Of a DNA stretch of 64,000 nt, positions 35,338 through 45,162 are shown in pieces. The translations under genes and the position numbers were made by a program. The notes under the pieces were generated by a model. That model was not told the origin of the DNA, did no database searches, and saw only the letters and a list, made by a program, of their open reading frames with translations. Position 1 is the stretch's first letter. Every line of letters starts with the position of its first letter. This DNA is from Stutzerimonas stutzeri (GTDB lineage Bacteria; Pseudomonadota; Gammaproteobacteria; Pseudomonadales; Pseudomonadaceae). The stretch spans positions 372,001 through 436,000 of the forward strand of contig NZ_PPXG01000004.1 in the NCBI RefSeq assembly GCF_002909485.1, in the 5' to 3' direction.

Positions 35338-37251
35338 ATGAGTGACAAGAGCAAGAACAATCCCGAGGTGCTGGAGAAGAGCGGCATCAGTCGTCGCGGC
35401 TTCCTCGGTGCCAGCGCAGTTACCGGCGCGGCCGTAGCGGCCACCGCCCTTGGCGGCGCGGTAATGACCCGTGAGTCCTGGGCCGCGGCGGTCAAGGACG
35501 CACGGCAGAACATCCATGTCGGTCCAGGCGAGTTGGATGATTACTACGGCTTCTGGAGCGGCGGCCACCAGGGTGAAGTGCGCGTGCTGGGCATCCCGTC
35601 GATGCGCGAGCTGATGCGTATCCCGGTGTTCAACGTCGATTCGGCTACCGGCTGGGGCCTGACCAACGAAAGCCGCGCGATCATGGGCGAGAGTGCCAAG
35701 TTCCTGAACGGCGACTGCCACCACCCGCATATCTCCATGACCGACGGCAAGTACGACGGCAAGTACCTGTTCATCAACGACAAGGCCAACACCCGTGTCG
35801 CACGTATCCGTCTGGATATCATGAAGTGCGACAAGATGATCACCGTGCCGAACTGCCAGGCGATCCACGGTCTGCGTCTGCAGAAAGTGCCGCACACCAA
35901 GTACGTGTTCGCCAACGCTGAATTCGTCATCCCGCACCCGAACGACGGCAAGATATTCGATCTGCAGGATGAGAACAGCTACACCATGTACAACGTCATC
36001 GACGCCGAGAAGATGGAGATGGCTTTCCAGATCATCGTCGATGGCAATCTGGACAACACCGACGCCGATTACACCGGTCGCTTCGCTGCGGCCACCTGCT
36101 ACAACTCGGAAAAGGCCTACGACCTCGGCGGCATGATGCGCAACGAGCGCGACTGGGTCGTGGTATTCGACATCGAGGCGGCCGAGAAGGCGGTCAAGGC
36201 CGGCAAGTTCATCACCCTGGGCGACTCCAAGTCTCCAGTGCTCGATGGCCGCAAAAAGGCCGAGAAGGACAGCCCGTTCACCCGCTACATCCCGGTGCCG
36301 AAGAATCCGCACGGCCTGAACACCTCGTCCGACGGCAAGTACTTCATCGCCAATGGCAAGCTGTCACCGACCGTATCGATGATCGAAATCGCCAAGTTGC
36401 CCGACCTGTTCGCCGACAAGCTGAACGATCCGCGCGACACCATCGCCGCCGAAGTGGAGCTGGGCCTTGGCCCGCTGCACACCACCTTCGATGGTCGCGG
36501 CAACGCCTACACCACGATGTTCATCGACAGCCAGGTGGTCAAGTGGAACATGGCTGACGCGGTGCGCGCCTACAAGGGTGAAAAGGTCAACTACATCAAG
36601 CAGAAGCTGGACGTGCACTACCAGCCGGGGCACATCCATGCGTCCCTTTGCGAAACCAGCGAAGCCGATGGCAAGTGGCTGGTAGCGCTGTGCAAGTTCT
36701 CCAAGGATCGCTTCCTGCCGACCGGCCCGCTGCATCCGGAAAACGATCAGCTGATCGACATTTCCGGCGAGGAAATGAAGCTGGTGCACGATGGCCCGAC
36801 CTACGCCGAGCCCCACGACTGCATCATGGCCCGTCGCGATCAGATCAAGACCAAGAAGATCTGGGACCGCAACGATCCGTTCTTCGCCCCCACCGTGGAA
36901 ATGGCGAAGAAGGACGGCATCAACCTCGACACTGACAACAAGGTCATTCGCGACGGCAAAAAGGTGCGCGTGTACATGACCTCGATGGCGCCGGCGTTCG
37001 GCGTGCAGGAGTTCACCGTCAAGCAGGGCGATGAAGTCACCGTGACCATCACCAACATCGACCAGATCGAAGACGTGTCCCACGGTTTCGTCATGGTCAA
37101 TCACGGTGCCAGCATGGAGATCAGCCCGCAGCAGACCTCTTCCATCACCTTCGTCGCTGACAAGCCGGGCCTGCACTGGTACTACTGCAGCTGGTTCTGC
37201 CATGCACTGCACATGGAAATGGTCGGCCGCATGATGGTCGAGCCCGCCTAA
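35338..37251 (+). CDS. nosZ: Nitrous-oxide reductase (clade I, Tat-exported)
   Basis: A 637-residue periplasmic copper enzyme that reduces N2O to N2. The Tat signal SRRGFLGASA starts at residue 18, the mark of clade I. The seven-bladed propeller carries the CuZ histidines, for example DCHHPHIS (about 128-135) and the His in PLHTTFDGRGN (about 381). The C-terminal cupredoxin domain holds CuA in WYYCSWFCHALHMEM (about 616-630). Nearly the whole sequence matches P. stutzeri NosZ. AAAGGAGC precedes the ATG. It needs NosDFYL for copper-sulfur site assembly, all encoded next. Confidence 0.98.
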   Translation: MSDKSKNNPEVLEKSGISRRGFLGASAVTGAAVAATALGGAVMTRESWAAAVKDARQNIHVGPGELDDYYGFWSGGHQGEVRVLGIPSMRELMRIPVFNVDSATGWGLTNESRAIMGESAKFLNGDCHHPHISMTDGKYDGKYLFINDKANTRVARIRLDIMKCDKMITVPNCQAIHGLRLQKVPHTKYVFANAEFVIPHPNDGKIFDLQDENSYTMYNVIDAEKMEMAFQIIVDGNLDNTDADYTGRFAAATCYNSEKAYDLGGMMRNERDWVVVFDIEAAEKAVKAGKFITLGDSKSPVLDGRKKAEKDSPFTRYIPVPKNPHGLNTSSDGKYFIANGKLSPTVSMIEIAKLPDLFADKLNDPRDTIAAEVELGLGPLHTTFDGRGNAYTTMFIDSQVVKWNMADAVRAYKGEKVNYIKQKLDVHYQPGHIHASLCETSEADGKWLVALCKFSKDRFLPTGPLHPENDQLIDISGEEMKLVHDGPTYAEPHDCIMARRDQIKTKKIWDRNDPFFAPTVEMAKKDGINLDTDNKVIRDGKKVRVYMTSMAPAFGVQEFTVKQGDEVTVTITNIDQIEDVSHGFVMVNHGASMEISPQQTSSITFVADKPGLHWYYCSWFCHALHMEMVGRMMVEPA

Positions 37252-37292
37252 GCTGTTCGAGCCATCGCCAATAAGCCGGTGATGGATCAGCG

Positions 37293-37335
37293 ACTGCGCG
37301 AGGAGCCTCGGTCCTGCCGAGGTTGTTCGCGCAGT
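37293..37335 (+). promoter_or_regulatory. Large hairpin between nosZ and nosD
   Basis: ACTGCGCGA (37293-37301) pairs with TCGCGCAGT (37327-37335), and an inner stem CCTCGG (37306-37311) pairs with CCGAGG (37317-37322). No T-run follows. It probably blocks 3' decay of the nosZ mRNA or lowers read-through into nosD, which would favour NosZ over its assembly factors. Confidence 0.75.
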
Positions 37336-37372
37336 GTTTACCCGCCTGGAAGCTGAAGAAGGTCAAAACGCA

Positions 37373-38683
37373 GTGTTCAAAGCTCAGGCTACTTTCTTGC
37401 GGTATTCAGCGGCAGTTTCGCTGCTGCTTTTATTCAGTGGTGCGGCCCAGGCGGCACCGCAACCGATCACGACCCTGCCGCTGCAGCCCGACGGTGAGAA
37501 CCGCTGGCGCTTGCCTGCCGGGGAATACCAGGGCCAATTCACCATCGAGCAGCCGATGCAGCTGCGCTGCGAGCCGGGTGCCATCATTCAGTCGCAAGGG
37601 CAGGGCAGCAGCCTGCTTATCAGCGCACCCGACGTCCTCGTCGAAGGTTGCACGCTGCGCGATTGGGGCTCCAACCTCACCGTCATGGATTCGGCAGTGT
37701 TCATCCTGCCCGCTGCGGAACGTGCGCAGATCAGCAATAACCGTATGCGCGGCCCAGGGTTCGGTGTGTTCGTCGATGGCACCAGAGACGTGCAGGTGAT
37801 CGGCAACGAAATAGACGGCGACGCCAGCGTTCGTTCGCAGGACCGTGGCAACGGCATCCACCTGTTTGCCGTCAGTGGCGCACGCGTTCTGCACAATCAC
37901 GTCCGCAATGCGCGCGACGGCATCTATATCGACACGTCCAACGGCAACCATCTCGAGGGCAACGTGATCGAGGATGTCCGTTACGGCGTGCACTACATGT
38001 TCGCCAACGAAAATAGCCTCATCGACAACATCACCCGCCGGACCCGCACCGGTTATGCGCTGATGCAAAGCCGCAAGCTGACGGTGATCGGCAACCGTTC
38101 CGAGCAGGATCAGAACTACGGCATCCTGATGAACTACATCACCTACTCGACCATCACCGGCAACTTCGTCAGCGACGTACAGCGTGGCGACACGGGCGGT
38201 GACAGCATGATCAGCGGCGGCGAGGGCAAGGCGCTGTTCATCTACAACTCGCTGTTCAATACCATCGAAAACAACCATTTCGAAAAGAGCTCGCTGGGCA
38301 TCCACCTGACCGCCGGCTCCGAAGACAACCGTATTTCCGGCAACGCATTCGTCGGCAACCAGCAGCAGGTCAAGTACGTTGCCAGCCGCACCCAGGAGTG
38401 GTCGGTGGATGGTCGCGGCAACTACTGGAGCGACTACCTGGGCTGGGACCGCAATAACGACGGCTTGGGCGATATCGCCTACGAACCCAACGACAACGTC
38501 GATCGACTGCTCTGGCTGTATCCACAGGTGCGCCTGCTGATGAACAGCCCGAGCATCGAGGTGCTGCGCTGGGTGCAGCGGGCATTCCCGGTGATCAAGT
38601 CGCCGGGTGTGCAGGACAGCCATCCATTGATGAAGCTGCCCACTGAAAAACTCCTAATCGAAAATCAGGAACCAACGTCATGA
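37373..38683 (+). CDS. nosD: NosD, periplasmic NosZ maturation protein
   Basis: A 436-residue protein of the parallel beta-helix (CASH/NosD) family that helps build the CuZ site of NosZ, probably by delivering sulfur with NosFY. The signal peptide is [20 protein letters not shown] and so on (cut after AAQA). Repeated turns such as [24 protein letters not shown] and [19 protein letters not shown] show the right-handed helix. GTG 37373 is preferred (AAGAAGG upstream, correct length); a GTG at 37334 lies inside the hairpin. The gene overlaps nosF by four bases. Confidence 0.94.
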   Translation: MFKAQATFLRYSAAVSLLLLFSGAAQAAPQPITTLPLQPDGENRWRLPAGEYQGQFTIEQPMQLRCEPGAIIQSQGQGSSLLISAPDVLVEGCTLRDWGSNLTVMDSAVFILPAAERAQISNNRMRGPGFGVFVDGTRDVQVIGNEIDGDASVRSQDRGNGIHLFAVSGARVLHNHVRNARDGIYIDTSNGNHLEGNVIEDVRYGVHYMFANENSLIDNITRRTRTGYALMQSRKLTVIGNRSEQDQNYGILMNYITYSTITGNFVSDVQRGDTGGDSMISGGEGKALFIYNSLFNTIENNHFEKSSLGIHLTAGSEDNRISGNAFVGNQQQVKYVASRTQEWSVDGRGNYWSDYLGWDRNNDGLGDIAYEPNDNVDRLLWLYPQVRLLMNSPSIEVLRWVQRAFPVIKSPGVQDSHPLMKLPTEKLLIENQEPTS

Positions 38684-39606
38684 ACGCCGTCGAGATCCAA
38701 GGCGTAAGCCAGCGTTACGGCAGCATGACCGTGCTGCACGATTTGAATCTGAACCTCGGTGAAGGTGAGGTGCTGGGGTTGTTCGGCCATAACGGCGCGG
38801 GCAAGACCACCAGTATGAAGCTGATTCTCGGCCTACTCTCACCGAGCGAAGGCCAGGTCAAGGTGCTCGGCCGCGCGCCGAACGATCCCCAGGTGCGCCG
38901 TCAGCTCGGCTATCTACCGGAGAACGTGACCTTCTATCCGCAACTGAGCGGCCGCGAAACCCTGCGCCACTTCGCTCGCCTGAAGGGCGCGGCGTTGACC
39001 CAGGTGGATGAGTTGCTGGAGCAGGTCGGCCTGGCCCATGCCGCCGACCGCCGGGTGAAGACCTATTCCAAGGGCATGCGCCAGCGCCTCGGTCTGGCCC
39101 AGGCACTGCTCGGCGAACCACGACTGCTGCTGCTCGATGAGCCGACTGTGGGTCTCGATCCGATTGCCACCCAGGACCTCTACCTGTTGATCGATCGCCT
39201 GCGTCAGCGCGGCACCAGCATCATTCTCTGCTCCCACGTGCTGCCGGGCGTCGAGGCGCACATCAACCGTGCGGCAATCCTCGCCAAGGGCTGCCTGCAG
39301 GCGGTCGGCAGTCTGTCGCAGCTGCGTGCCGAGGCCGGCCTGCCAGTGCGCATCCGGGCCAGCGGCATCAGCGAGCGGGACAGCTGGTTGCAGCGCTGGA
39401 CGGATGCCGGGCACAGCGCTCGTGGACTGAGCGAATCGAGCATTGAGGTGGTCGCCGTCAACGGCCACAAGCTGGTGTTGCTGCGCCAGCTGCTGGGCGA
39501 GGGCGAGCCGGAGGACATCGAAATCCACCAGCCGTCGCTGGAAGACCTGTATCGCTATTACATGGAACGCGCCGGCGACGTGCGCTCTCAGGAGGGTCGC
39601 GCATGA
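38680..39606 (+). CDS. nosF: NosF, ABC-type ATPase for NosZ maturation
   Basis: A 308-residue cytoplasmic ATPase that works with NosY and NosD. Walker A is GHNGAGKTT (about 36-44), the signature is [13 protein letters not shown] (about 129-141), and Walker B is [13 protein letters not shown] (about 148-160), all intact. The C-terminal 90 residues are the usual extension of this ABC class. The start and stop both overlap neighbours by four bases (ATGA), giving tight coupling of nosD, nosF and nosY. Confidence 0.95.
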   Translation: MNAVEIQGVSQRYGSMTVLHDLNLNLGEGEVLGLFGHNGAGKTTSMKLILGLLSPSEGQVKVLGRAPNDPQVRRQLGYLPENVTFYPQLSGRETLRHFARLKGAALTQVDELLEQVGLAHAADRRVKTYSKGMRQRLGLAQALLGEPRLLLLDEPTVGLDPIATQDLYLLIDRLRQRGTSIILCSHVLPGVEAHINRAAILAKGCLQAVGSLSQLRAEAGLPVRIRASGISERDSWLQRWTDAGHSARGLSESSIEVVAVNGHKLVLLRQLLGEGEPEDIEIHQPSLEDLYRYYMERAGDVRSQEGRA

Positions 39607-40433
39607 ACCAGGTCTGGAACATCGCTCGCAAGGAATTCAGCGACGGCCTGCGCAATCGCTGGCTGCTCGCCATCAGCCTGCTGTTCGCCGTGCTCGCGGT
39701 GGGTATCGCCTGGCTCGGCGCCGCGGCGTCCGGCCAGCTGGGCTTCACTTCCATTCCGGCGACCATCGCCAGCCTGGCCAGCCTTGCCACCTTTCTGATG
39801 CCGCTGATCGCGCTGCTATTGGCCTACGACGCCATCGTCGGCGAAGACGAAGGCGGCACGCTGATGCTGCTGCTGACCTATCCGCTGGGGCGCGGGCAAA
39901 TCCTGCTGGGCAAGTTCGTCGGCCATGGGCTGATTCTCGCCCTGGCTGTGCTGATCGGCTTCGGTTGTGCCGCGCTGGCCATCGCGCTGCTGGTCGAGGG
40001 CGTTGAGCTGGGCCTGCTGCTCTGGGCGTTCGGCCGCTTCATGATTTCCTCGACATTGCTTGGCTGGGTGTTTCTCGCCTTCGCCTACGTGCTCAGTGGC
40101 AAGGTCAACGAAAAGTCCAGTGCGGCCGGGTTGGCGCTCGGCGTGTGGTTCCTCTTCGTACTGGTCTTTGACTTGGTACTGCTGGCGCTGCTGGTGCTCA
40201 GTGAAGGCAAGTTCAATCCTGAACTGCTGCCCTGGTTGCTGCTGCTCAACCCCACCGATATCTACCGGCTGATCAATCTGTCCGGATTCGAAGGCAGTGG
40301 GAGCGCCATGGGCGTGCTTTCGCTTGGCGCTGATCTGCCGGTGCCCGCTGCAGTGCTCTGGCTGTGCCTGCTGGCCTGGATCGGGGTGTCGCTGCTACTG
40401 GCGTATGCCATCTTCCGCCGGCGCCTGGCCTGA
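39603..40433 (+). CDS. nosY: NosY, ABC-type permease for NosZ maturation
   Basis: A 276-residue membrane protein with six hydrophobic segments, of the ABC-2 type. The N-terminal [17 protein letters not shown] is the amphipathic entry shared with this family, and [32 protein letters not shown] (about 77-108, as region) is the coupling loop. Together with NosF it forms the transporter that supplies sulfur to NosD. It is followed by nosL after 29 bases. Confidence 0.95.
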   Translation: MNQVWNIARKEFSDGLRNRWLLAISLLFAVLAVGIAWLGAAASGQLGFTSIPATIASLASLATFLMPLIALLLAYDAIVGEDEGGTLMLLLTYPLGRGQILLGKFVGHGLILALAVLIGFGCAALAIALLVEGVELGLLLWAFGRFMISSTLLGWVFLAFAYVLSGKVNEKSSAAGLALGVWFLFVLVFDLVLLALLVLSEGKFNPELLPWLLLLNPTDIYRLINLSGFEGSGSAMGVLSLGADLPVPAAVLWLCLLAWIGVSLLLAYAIFRRRLA

Positions 40434-40462
40434 CTTTTATGTACCGAAAAGGAAATCCTTCT

Positions 40463-41035
40463 ATGAACGCACTGCATCGTGTTGGCGCCGGAACGTTCCT
40501 GGCCGTGTTGCTCGCCTTTGGCCTGACCGGCTGCGGGGAGAAGGAAGAGGTGAAGCAGTCGCTCGAGCCGGTGGCTTTTCACGACTCTGACGAGTGTCAC
40601 GTGTGCGGCATGATCATCACTGACTTCCCCGGCCCCAAGGGCCAGGCGGTCGAAAAGCGTGGAGTGAAGAAATTCTGCTCCACCGCAGAGATGCTTGGCT
40701 GGTGGCTGCAGCCGGAAAATCGCCTGCTCAATGCCAAACTCTACGTCCACGACATGGGGCGCAGCGTCTGGGAAAAGCCGGATGACGGTCATCTGATCGA
40801 CGCAACCAGCGCCTACTATGTGGTCGGTACGTCACTCAAAGGCGCCATGGGCGCGTCGCTGGCAAGCTTTGCCGAGGAGCAGGACGCCAAGGCGCTTGCC
40901 GGCATGCACGGCGGTCGTGTGCTGCGCTTCGAGGAAATCGATCAGGCGCTGCTGCAGGAGGCTGCAAGCATGCAGCACGGCGGCATGCACGACCATGCGC
41001 CAAACGATGCACCTAACGCACACACAGGCCACTGA
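40463..41035 (+). CDS. nosL: NosL, copper-binding lipoprotein
   Basis: A 190-residue outer-envelope lipoprotein that hands Cu(I) to the NosZ assembly route. The lipobox LTGC ends at Cys24. The copper motif CHVCGM (about 45-50) is intact, and the C-terminus is His/Met-rich ([21 protein letters not shown] region), suggesting extra copper binding. AGGAAA gives the ribosome site before ATG 40463; the upstream ATG belongs to an overlapping frame of nosY. Confidence 0.95.
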   Translation: MNALHRVGAGTFLAVLLAFGLTGCGEKEEVKQSLEPVAFHDSDECHVCGMIITDFPGPKGQAVEKRGVKKFCSTAEMLGWWLQPENRLLNAKLYVHDMGRSVWEKPDDGHLIDATSAYYVVGTSLKGAMGASLASFAEEQDAKALAGMHGGRVLRFEEIDQALLQEAASMQHGGMHDHAPNDAPNAHTGH

Positions 41036-41081
41036 GCAGCAGTGGTCTGAACAGCACACACAAGAAATCGAGGTAAGCACA

Positions 41082-41264
41082 ATGATGGGTATCAGCGTCT
41101 GGCAACTCCTGATCATTCTCCTAATCGTCGTCATGCTGTTCGGCACCAAGCGCCTGCGCGGCCTGGGCTCCGACCTGGGCAGCGCGATCAATGGTTTCCG
41201 CAAGTCGGTGAGCGACGGCGAAACCACGGCTCAGGCCGAAACCGTCAAGCAGGAGCTGAAGTAA
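41082..41264 (+). CDS. tatE: TatA/TatE-type twin-arginine translocase subunit
   Basis: A 60-residue protein with one N-terminal membrane helix ([17 protein letters not shown]), then the family phrase [22 protein letters not shown] and a short acidic tail. It is the last gene of the nos operon, where P. stutzeri carries tatE. It probably adds capacity for export of the Tat substrate NosZ. ATG 41082 or 41085 may be used; AGGTAA lies upstream. The usual tatBC partners are not here. Confidence 0.92.
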   Translation: MMGISVWQLLIILLIVVMLFGTKRLRGLGSDLGSAINGFRKSVSDGETTAQAETVKQELK

Positions 41265-41584
41265 CCGCAAAGGGGCTGCTTCCCAGCTCTACAAGACTGC
41301 GCGCCCCTGTCCAGATCCGGCGGGGACGTACTGCCGGCAACCCGACCGCTCAGGGGCGGCCCCCCTACAAATCTGCCGTGTCGCACTGCAATGGTGCGTC
41401 TTTGAGCGGCTTCTGCACGCCAACCGTCACTTTCCCGCCGCCTCAGCGAAAATCTGATCGCAATCAAGTCTGTTGTTGGCACCTACCCTGTAGAAAGTAA
41501 TCCTGGCTCCTGCATATGGGAGCGATCATTCGTCCGGTGCGCCTCGTTGGCGCCGCCGGATATAGAAAGTCTGGAGGCCCTTCC
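41265..41584. other. Intergenic region between tatE and nnrS
   Basis: These 320 bases carry no gene. They hold the FNR-type box at 41454-41467 and a GC-rich patch (about 41320-41370) that looks like a decayed REP-type element. The nnrS promoter is expected just after the box. Confidence 0.6.
41454..41467. promoter_or_regulatory. FNR/DNR-type box before nnrS
   Basis: CTGATCGCAATCAA matches TTGAT-N4-ATCAA with one mismatch at the first base. It lies 117 bases before the nnrS GTG start. Confidence 0.72.
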
Positions 41585-42775
41585 GTGCAAGTTATCGATC
41601 GGCGAAAAGCCCTGAGTATCGCGCCCATCTGGCGGCTCGCATTTCGCCCGTTTTTTCTCGCCGGCAGCCTGTATGCGCTGCTGGCCATTCCTCTCTGGGT
41701 AGCGGCATGGACCGGTCTATGGCCGGGCTTTCAGCCGACCGGTGGCTGGCTGGCATGGCACCGGCACGAGATGCTGTTCGGTTTCGCCATGGCGATCGTC
41801 GCCGGCTTTCTGCTCACCGCGGTGCAGACATGGACTGGCCAGACGGCCCCGTCCGGCAATCGCCTGGTAGGTCTGGCGGCGGTCTGGTTGGCGGCGCGCC
41901 TGGGCTGGCTGTTCGGCCTGCCGGCGGCGTGGTTGGCGCCGTTGGATCTGTTGTTCCTGGTGGCGCTGGTATGGATGATGGCGCGGATGCTCTGGGCCGT
42001 ACGGCAGAAGCGCAACTACCCGATTGTCGTGGTGCTTTCCCTGATGCTCGGTGCCGACGTGCTCATCCTGACCGGTCTGTTGCAGGGCAACGATGCGCTG
42101 CAACGGCAGGGCGTGCTGGCCGGGCTGTGGCTGGTCGCCGCGTTGATGGCGTTGATCGGCGGTCGGGTGATCCCGTTCTTTACCCAGCGCGGGTTGGGCA
42201 AGGTTGACGCGGTCAAGCCCTGGGTCTGGCTGGACGTCGCGTTGTTGGTAGGTACCGGGGTGATCGCCCTGTTGCACGCCTTTGGTGTCGCCATGCGGCC
42301 GCAGCCGGTGCTGGGCTTACTGTTCGTTGCGATCGGTATCGGTCATCTGCTGCGCCTGATGCGCTGGTATGACAAAGGCATCTGGAAGGTCGGGCTGCTC
42401 TGGTCGCTACATGTCGCGATGCTCTGGCTGGTAGTTGCTGCGTTCGGCCTGGCGCTCTGGCACTTCGGTCTGCTGACTCAATCCAGTCCTTCACTGCATG
42501 CGCTTAGCGTGGGTTCGATGAGTGGCCTGATCCTGGCGATGATCGCGCGCGTCACACTGGGCCATACCGGCCGTCCGCTGCAGCTACCGGCAGGCATCAT
42601 CGGTGCCTTCGTGCTGTTCAATCTGGGCACGGCTGCGCGGGTGTTCCTCTCCGTCGCCTGGCCGGTAGGTGGTCTTTGGCTGGCTGCGCTCTGTTGGACC
42701 CTGGCCTTCGCACTGTATGTCTGGCGCTATGCGCCGATGCTGGTCGCAGCCCGTGTGGACGGCCATCCGGGCTGA
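41585..42775 (+). CDS. nnrS: NnrS family heme-copper membrane protein
   Basis: A 396-residue inner-membrane protein with about twelve helices; NnrS proteins bind heme and copper and protect cells from NO damage. The start RRKALSIAPIWRLAFRPFFLAGSLYA is typical, and conserved His residues are visible in WLAWHRHEMLFGFA (about 53-66) and VTLGHTGRPL (about 325-334). GTG 41585 is chosen because GGAGG lies upstream and the length equals the known P. stutzeri protein of this position; an ATG at 41516 is also in frame. Under the DNR box, so expressed with denitrification. Confidence 0.92.
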   Translation: MQVIDRRKALSIAPIWRLAFRPFFLAGSLYALLAIPLWVAAWTGLWPGFQPTGGWLAWHRHEMLFGFAMAIVAGFLLTAVQTWTGQTAPSGNRLVGLAAVWLAARLGWLFGLPAAWLAPLDLLFLVALVWMMARMLWAVRQKRNYPIVVVLSLMLGADVLILTGLLQGNDALQRQGVLAGLWLVAALMALIGGRVIPFFTQRGLGKVDAVKPWVWLDVALLVGTGVIALLHAFGVAMRPQPVLGLLFVAIGIGHLLRLMRWYDKGIWKVGLLWSLHVAMLWLVVAAFGLALWHFGLLTQSSPSLHALSVGSMSGLILAMIARVTLGHTGRPLQLPAGIIGAFVLFNLGTAARVFLSVAWPVGGLWLAALCWTLAFALYVWRYAPMLVAARVDGHPG

Positions 42776-42895
42776 GCAAGAATCGTCAAACCGGGGCAGG
42801 TTGTGCTGTACCTGCCCGATCAATTACCTAGCCTCAAAACCGCTGCCTCACCAAGGCAGCCTGTGACTCGGCGTGCGTCGAGCTCGGAGATGATG

Positions 42896-43639
42896 ATGAA
42901 AAGCGAGTTTCAGGATCGCCTGGCTGTTGTCACCGGAGCCAGTTCCGGGATCGGCCTGGCATTGTGTGCGGCTCTGTTGCAGCGAGGCTCACGTGTGCTG
43001 GCGATGTCGCGCAGCATCGGCGGCCTCGAACCGTTGCTGGAAACCCATGCCGAACAGCTGCAGTGGTTCAGTGGTGATGTCACCTCGGCTGAAGACCTGG
43101 CCCAGCTGACCCGTCGCGCCGCGCAGCTTGGGCCGGTGCATTATCTGGTGCCCAATGCCGGTATCGCCGAACTGGCCGATGGGCTGGACATGGCGGCGTT
43201 CGACCGGCAGTGGGCGGTCAACGGGGCGGGCGCGTTGAATACCTTCGCCGCCCTACGTAACGAAATGGCCAAGCCCGCCTCGGTGGTCTTCGTCGGCACT
43301 TTTCTGATCCGTTCGACCTTTCCGGGGCTGGCTGCATATATCGCCAGCAAGGCAGCGCTGGCAGCGCAGGCGCGTACGCTGGCGGTTGAGTTCGCGCCGC
43401 TGGATGTGCGTATCAACATGGTCTCGCCCGGCCCGACCGCCACTGCCATCTGGGGATCGCTGGGGCTGAACGACGACCAGCTCGAAGCAGTCGCCGATGG
43501 CGTTACCAAGCGCTTGTTGCCAGGGCATTTTCTGGAGTCCGCCGCGGTCGCCAACGTCATCCTGTTCCAGCTATCGCAGGGCGCGCGCGGCGTGTTCGGC
43601 CAGGATTGGGTGGTGGATAACGGTTACACCGTAAGCTGA
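42896..43639 (+). CDS. Short-chain dehydrogenase/reductase
   Basis: A 247-residue Rossmann-fold oxidoreductase. NAD(P) binding is seen in VVTGASSGIGLAL (about 13-25) and VPNAGIAEL (about 83-91, where NAG is kept). The catalytic Tyr-x3-Lys is in AAYIASKAAL (about 148-157). The residue 13 places before the Tyr, normally Ser, appears to be Thr (VGTFL). Three ATGs follow each other; 42896 has the best spacing to GGAG. It lies 120 bases after nnrS in the same direction and equals in size the SDR frame known at this position in P. stutzeri. Substrate and link to denitrification are unknown. Confidence 0.87.
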   Translation: MKSEFQDRLAVVTGASSGIGLALCAALLQRGSRVLAMSRSIGGLEPLLETHAEQLQWFSGDVTSAEDLAQLTRRAAQLGPVHYLVPNAGIAELADGLDMAAFDRQWAVNGAGALNTFAALRNEMAKPASVVFVGTFLIRSTFPGLAAYIASKAALAAQARTLAVEFAPLDVRINMVSPGPTATAIWGSLGLNDDQLEAVADGVTKRLLPGHFLESAAVANVILFQLSQGARGVFGQDWVVDNGYTVS

Positions 43640-43650
43640 AATTTTCTCTG

Positions 43651-43677
43651 TTCTGCTGTTCTGCTGTTCTGCTGTTC
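43651..43677. repeat. Short tandem repeat, TTCTGCTG x3
   Basis: TTCTGCTG is repeated three times in a row from 43651, followed by TTC. It begins 12 bases after the SDR stop codon. Its length may vary between strains. Confidence 0.85.
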
Positions 43678-43711
43678 GCGGGCGTCCTCACGGCGCCCGA
43701 GTCTCTTGGCA

Positions 43712-43731
43712 AAGGCGCTTCTCGGCGCCTT
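43712..43731 (+). terminator. Possible terminator after SDR gene
   Basis: AAGGCGC (43712-43718) pairs with GCGCCTT (43725-43731) around a six-base loop. It is followed by TGTTGCTGTCTTTC rather than a clean T-run, so it is a weak candidate. Confidence 0.5.
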
Positions 43732-44016
43732 GTTGCTGTCTTTCACGGCACGTCAATTAACGCCGTGCCTGCCTATGCATGATTTGAGTGCATTTTTATT
43801 GATGTATTTGCTCAAAAGTATTCGTTAGAGATTGATCATCTGCGAGCCGACAATGCCGGCCGCGCCCCACGCTGTGGCATTGCGTCGCAGCGCTCACGTT
43901 CATCGCCATCGCTACCGCGCCCGTTGTGCAGCAGCGTCGCGCGCATTGAGCGTATGGAGGCTTTGCCGTGGCGGCGCTTCAAGCGCGCCTTCGTTGTACC
44001 GATCCAAGCAGGACAC

Positions 44017-45153
44017 ATGCACGACAACCTCATCGACTGGTTCCGCTCCTTCGTTCCCGCTCCCTTCAATGCTCCGCCGAAAGAATGGCTGCGCGCTGCC
44101 GGCGGCATCGCCATCGTCATGTTGCTAACCGTGTTCAGCGGCTTCTGGCTGTTCGGCGTGCCGCTGACGCTGCAGCTGGTGGCGCCGGCCGGTGCATCGG
44201 CGGTGTTGTTGTTCGCCGCCTCATCGAGCCCTTTCGCTCAGCCCTGGTCGGTGGTCGGCGGCAATCTGCTGGCCACCGTGATCGGTGTCAGCCTGGGGCT
44301 GACCAGTTTGCCGTCGATGGCCGCGGCGGCTCTGTGCGTGTGTCTGGTGCTGGTCTGCCTGTTCAGCCTGCGCTGCCTGCATCCGCCGGGGGCTGCGCTG
44401 GCGCTGGTCGCGGTAGTCGGCAGTCCGGAAATACATCAGTTGGGCTACGCACTGCTTTATCCAGTGGCGTTCAATTCGTTGCTGCTGTTGGCCGTGGCGC
44501 TGCTCTACAACAATCTCACGCGGCATCCGTATCCCAAACCACGCCTGCCGCGCGAAAGCCTGCATCACACCAACGACCCGCAGCCAGGTGAGCGCATGAG
44601 CTTCAGCCACGACGACGTGGACCGTGCGCTACGCGAGTTCGGTGAGTATGTCGACGTCACCCGCGATGACCTCGAGCGGCTGATCAAACAGACCGAGAAG
44701 CACGCGCTGCGACGCAGCATGGGCGAAGTCACCGCGGCGGACATCATGTCCCGGGATGTCTACTCGCACACACCGGACACGTTCATCGAACAGGCCTGGA
44801 GCACCCTGCAGCGTAATCGCTTGCGCTCGCTGCCGGTGGTGAGCGATAGCCGCGAGCTGCTCGGCATTGTCACGCTGGTCGATCTGCTCAAGCATTTTCA
44901 TCCGCGGCCCGGGCGGCTGAATTTCGGCCAGCTGAAGTTTCTGCGCGGCACGAAGCTGCGCGCCATCATGAGTTCGCCGGTGGTCTCGGTGACGGCTGAC
45001 ACGCATATGGTCGAGTTGGTCTATCTGCTCTCCGACCGTGGCCTGCATTGTCTGCCGGTAGTGGATGCGCAGCGGCGCCTGGTTGGCATGATCACTCAGA
45101 CCGATCTGATCGCGGCGCTGTACCGCAATTGGCTGCGGCACTTGCCGGACTGA
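44017..45153 (+). CDS. HPP-family membrane protein with CBS-domain pair
   Basis: A 378-residue protein. The first 170 residues form four to five membrane helices with the HPP motif in CLHPPGAALALVAVVG (about 124-139); the HPP domain has been linked to nitrite transport in plastids and cyanobacteria. Residues about 235-375 form two CBS domains (TAADIMSRDVYSHTPDT and LRAIMSSPVVSVTADTHMV), which bind adenine nucleotides and control transport. ATG 44017 follows AGGAC; an ATG at 43954 is also in frame. Its position inside the denitrification cluster fits nitrite uptake, but this is inference. Confidence 0.85.
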   Translation: MHDNLIDWFRSFVPAPFNAPPKEWLRAAGGIAIVMLLTVFSGFWLFGVPLTLQLVAPAGASAVLLFAASSSPFAQPWSVVGGNLLATVIGVSLGLTSLPSMAAAALCVCLVLVCLFSLRCLHPPGAALALVAVVGSPEIHQLGYALLYPVAFNSLLLLAVALLYNNLTRHPYPKPRLPRESLHHTNDPQPGERMSFSHDDVDRALREFGEYVDVTRDDLERLIKQTEKHALRRSMGEVTAADIMSRDVYSHTPDTFIEQAWSTLQRNRLRSLPVVSDSRELLGIVTLVDLLKHFHPRPGRLNFGQLKFLRGTKLRAIMSSPVVSVTADTHMVELVYLLSDRGLHCLPVVDAQRRLVGMITQTDLIAALYRNWLRHLPD

Positions 45154-45162
45154 AGCGAAGGC

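Larger units (their letters stand above)
43640..44016. other. Intergenic region between SDR and HPP gene
   Basis: These 377 bases contain the short tandem repeat, a hairpin at 43712-43731 and an AT-rich stretch (about 43780-43835) that may hold the promoter of the HPP-CBS gene. Short frames here lack ribosome sites. Confidence 0.55.

Noticed and set aside
34104-35513. 469-residue minus-strand frame opposite the end of nosR and start of nosZ
   Set aside because: It spans two known genes in antisense and has no ribosome site or domain.
43790-43830. FNR box before the HPP-CBS gene (TTGATGTATTTGCTCAA)
   Set aside because: The half-sites are too far apart for TTGAT-N4-ATCAA.
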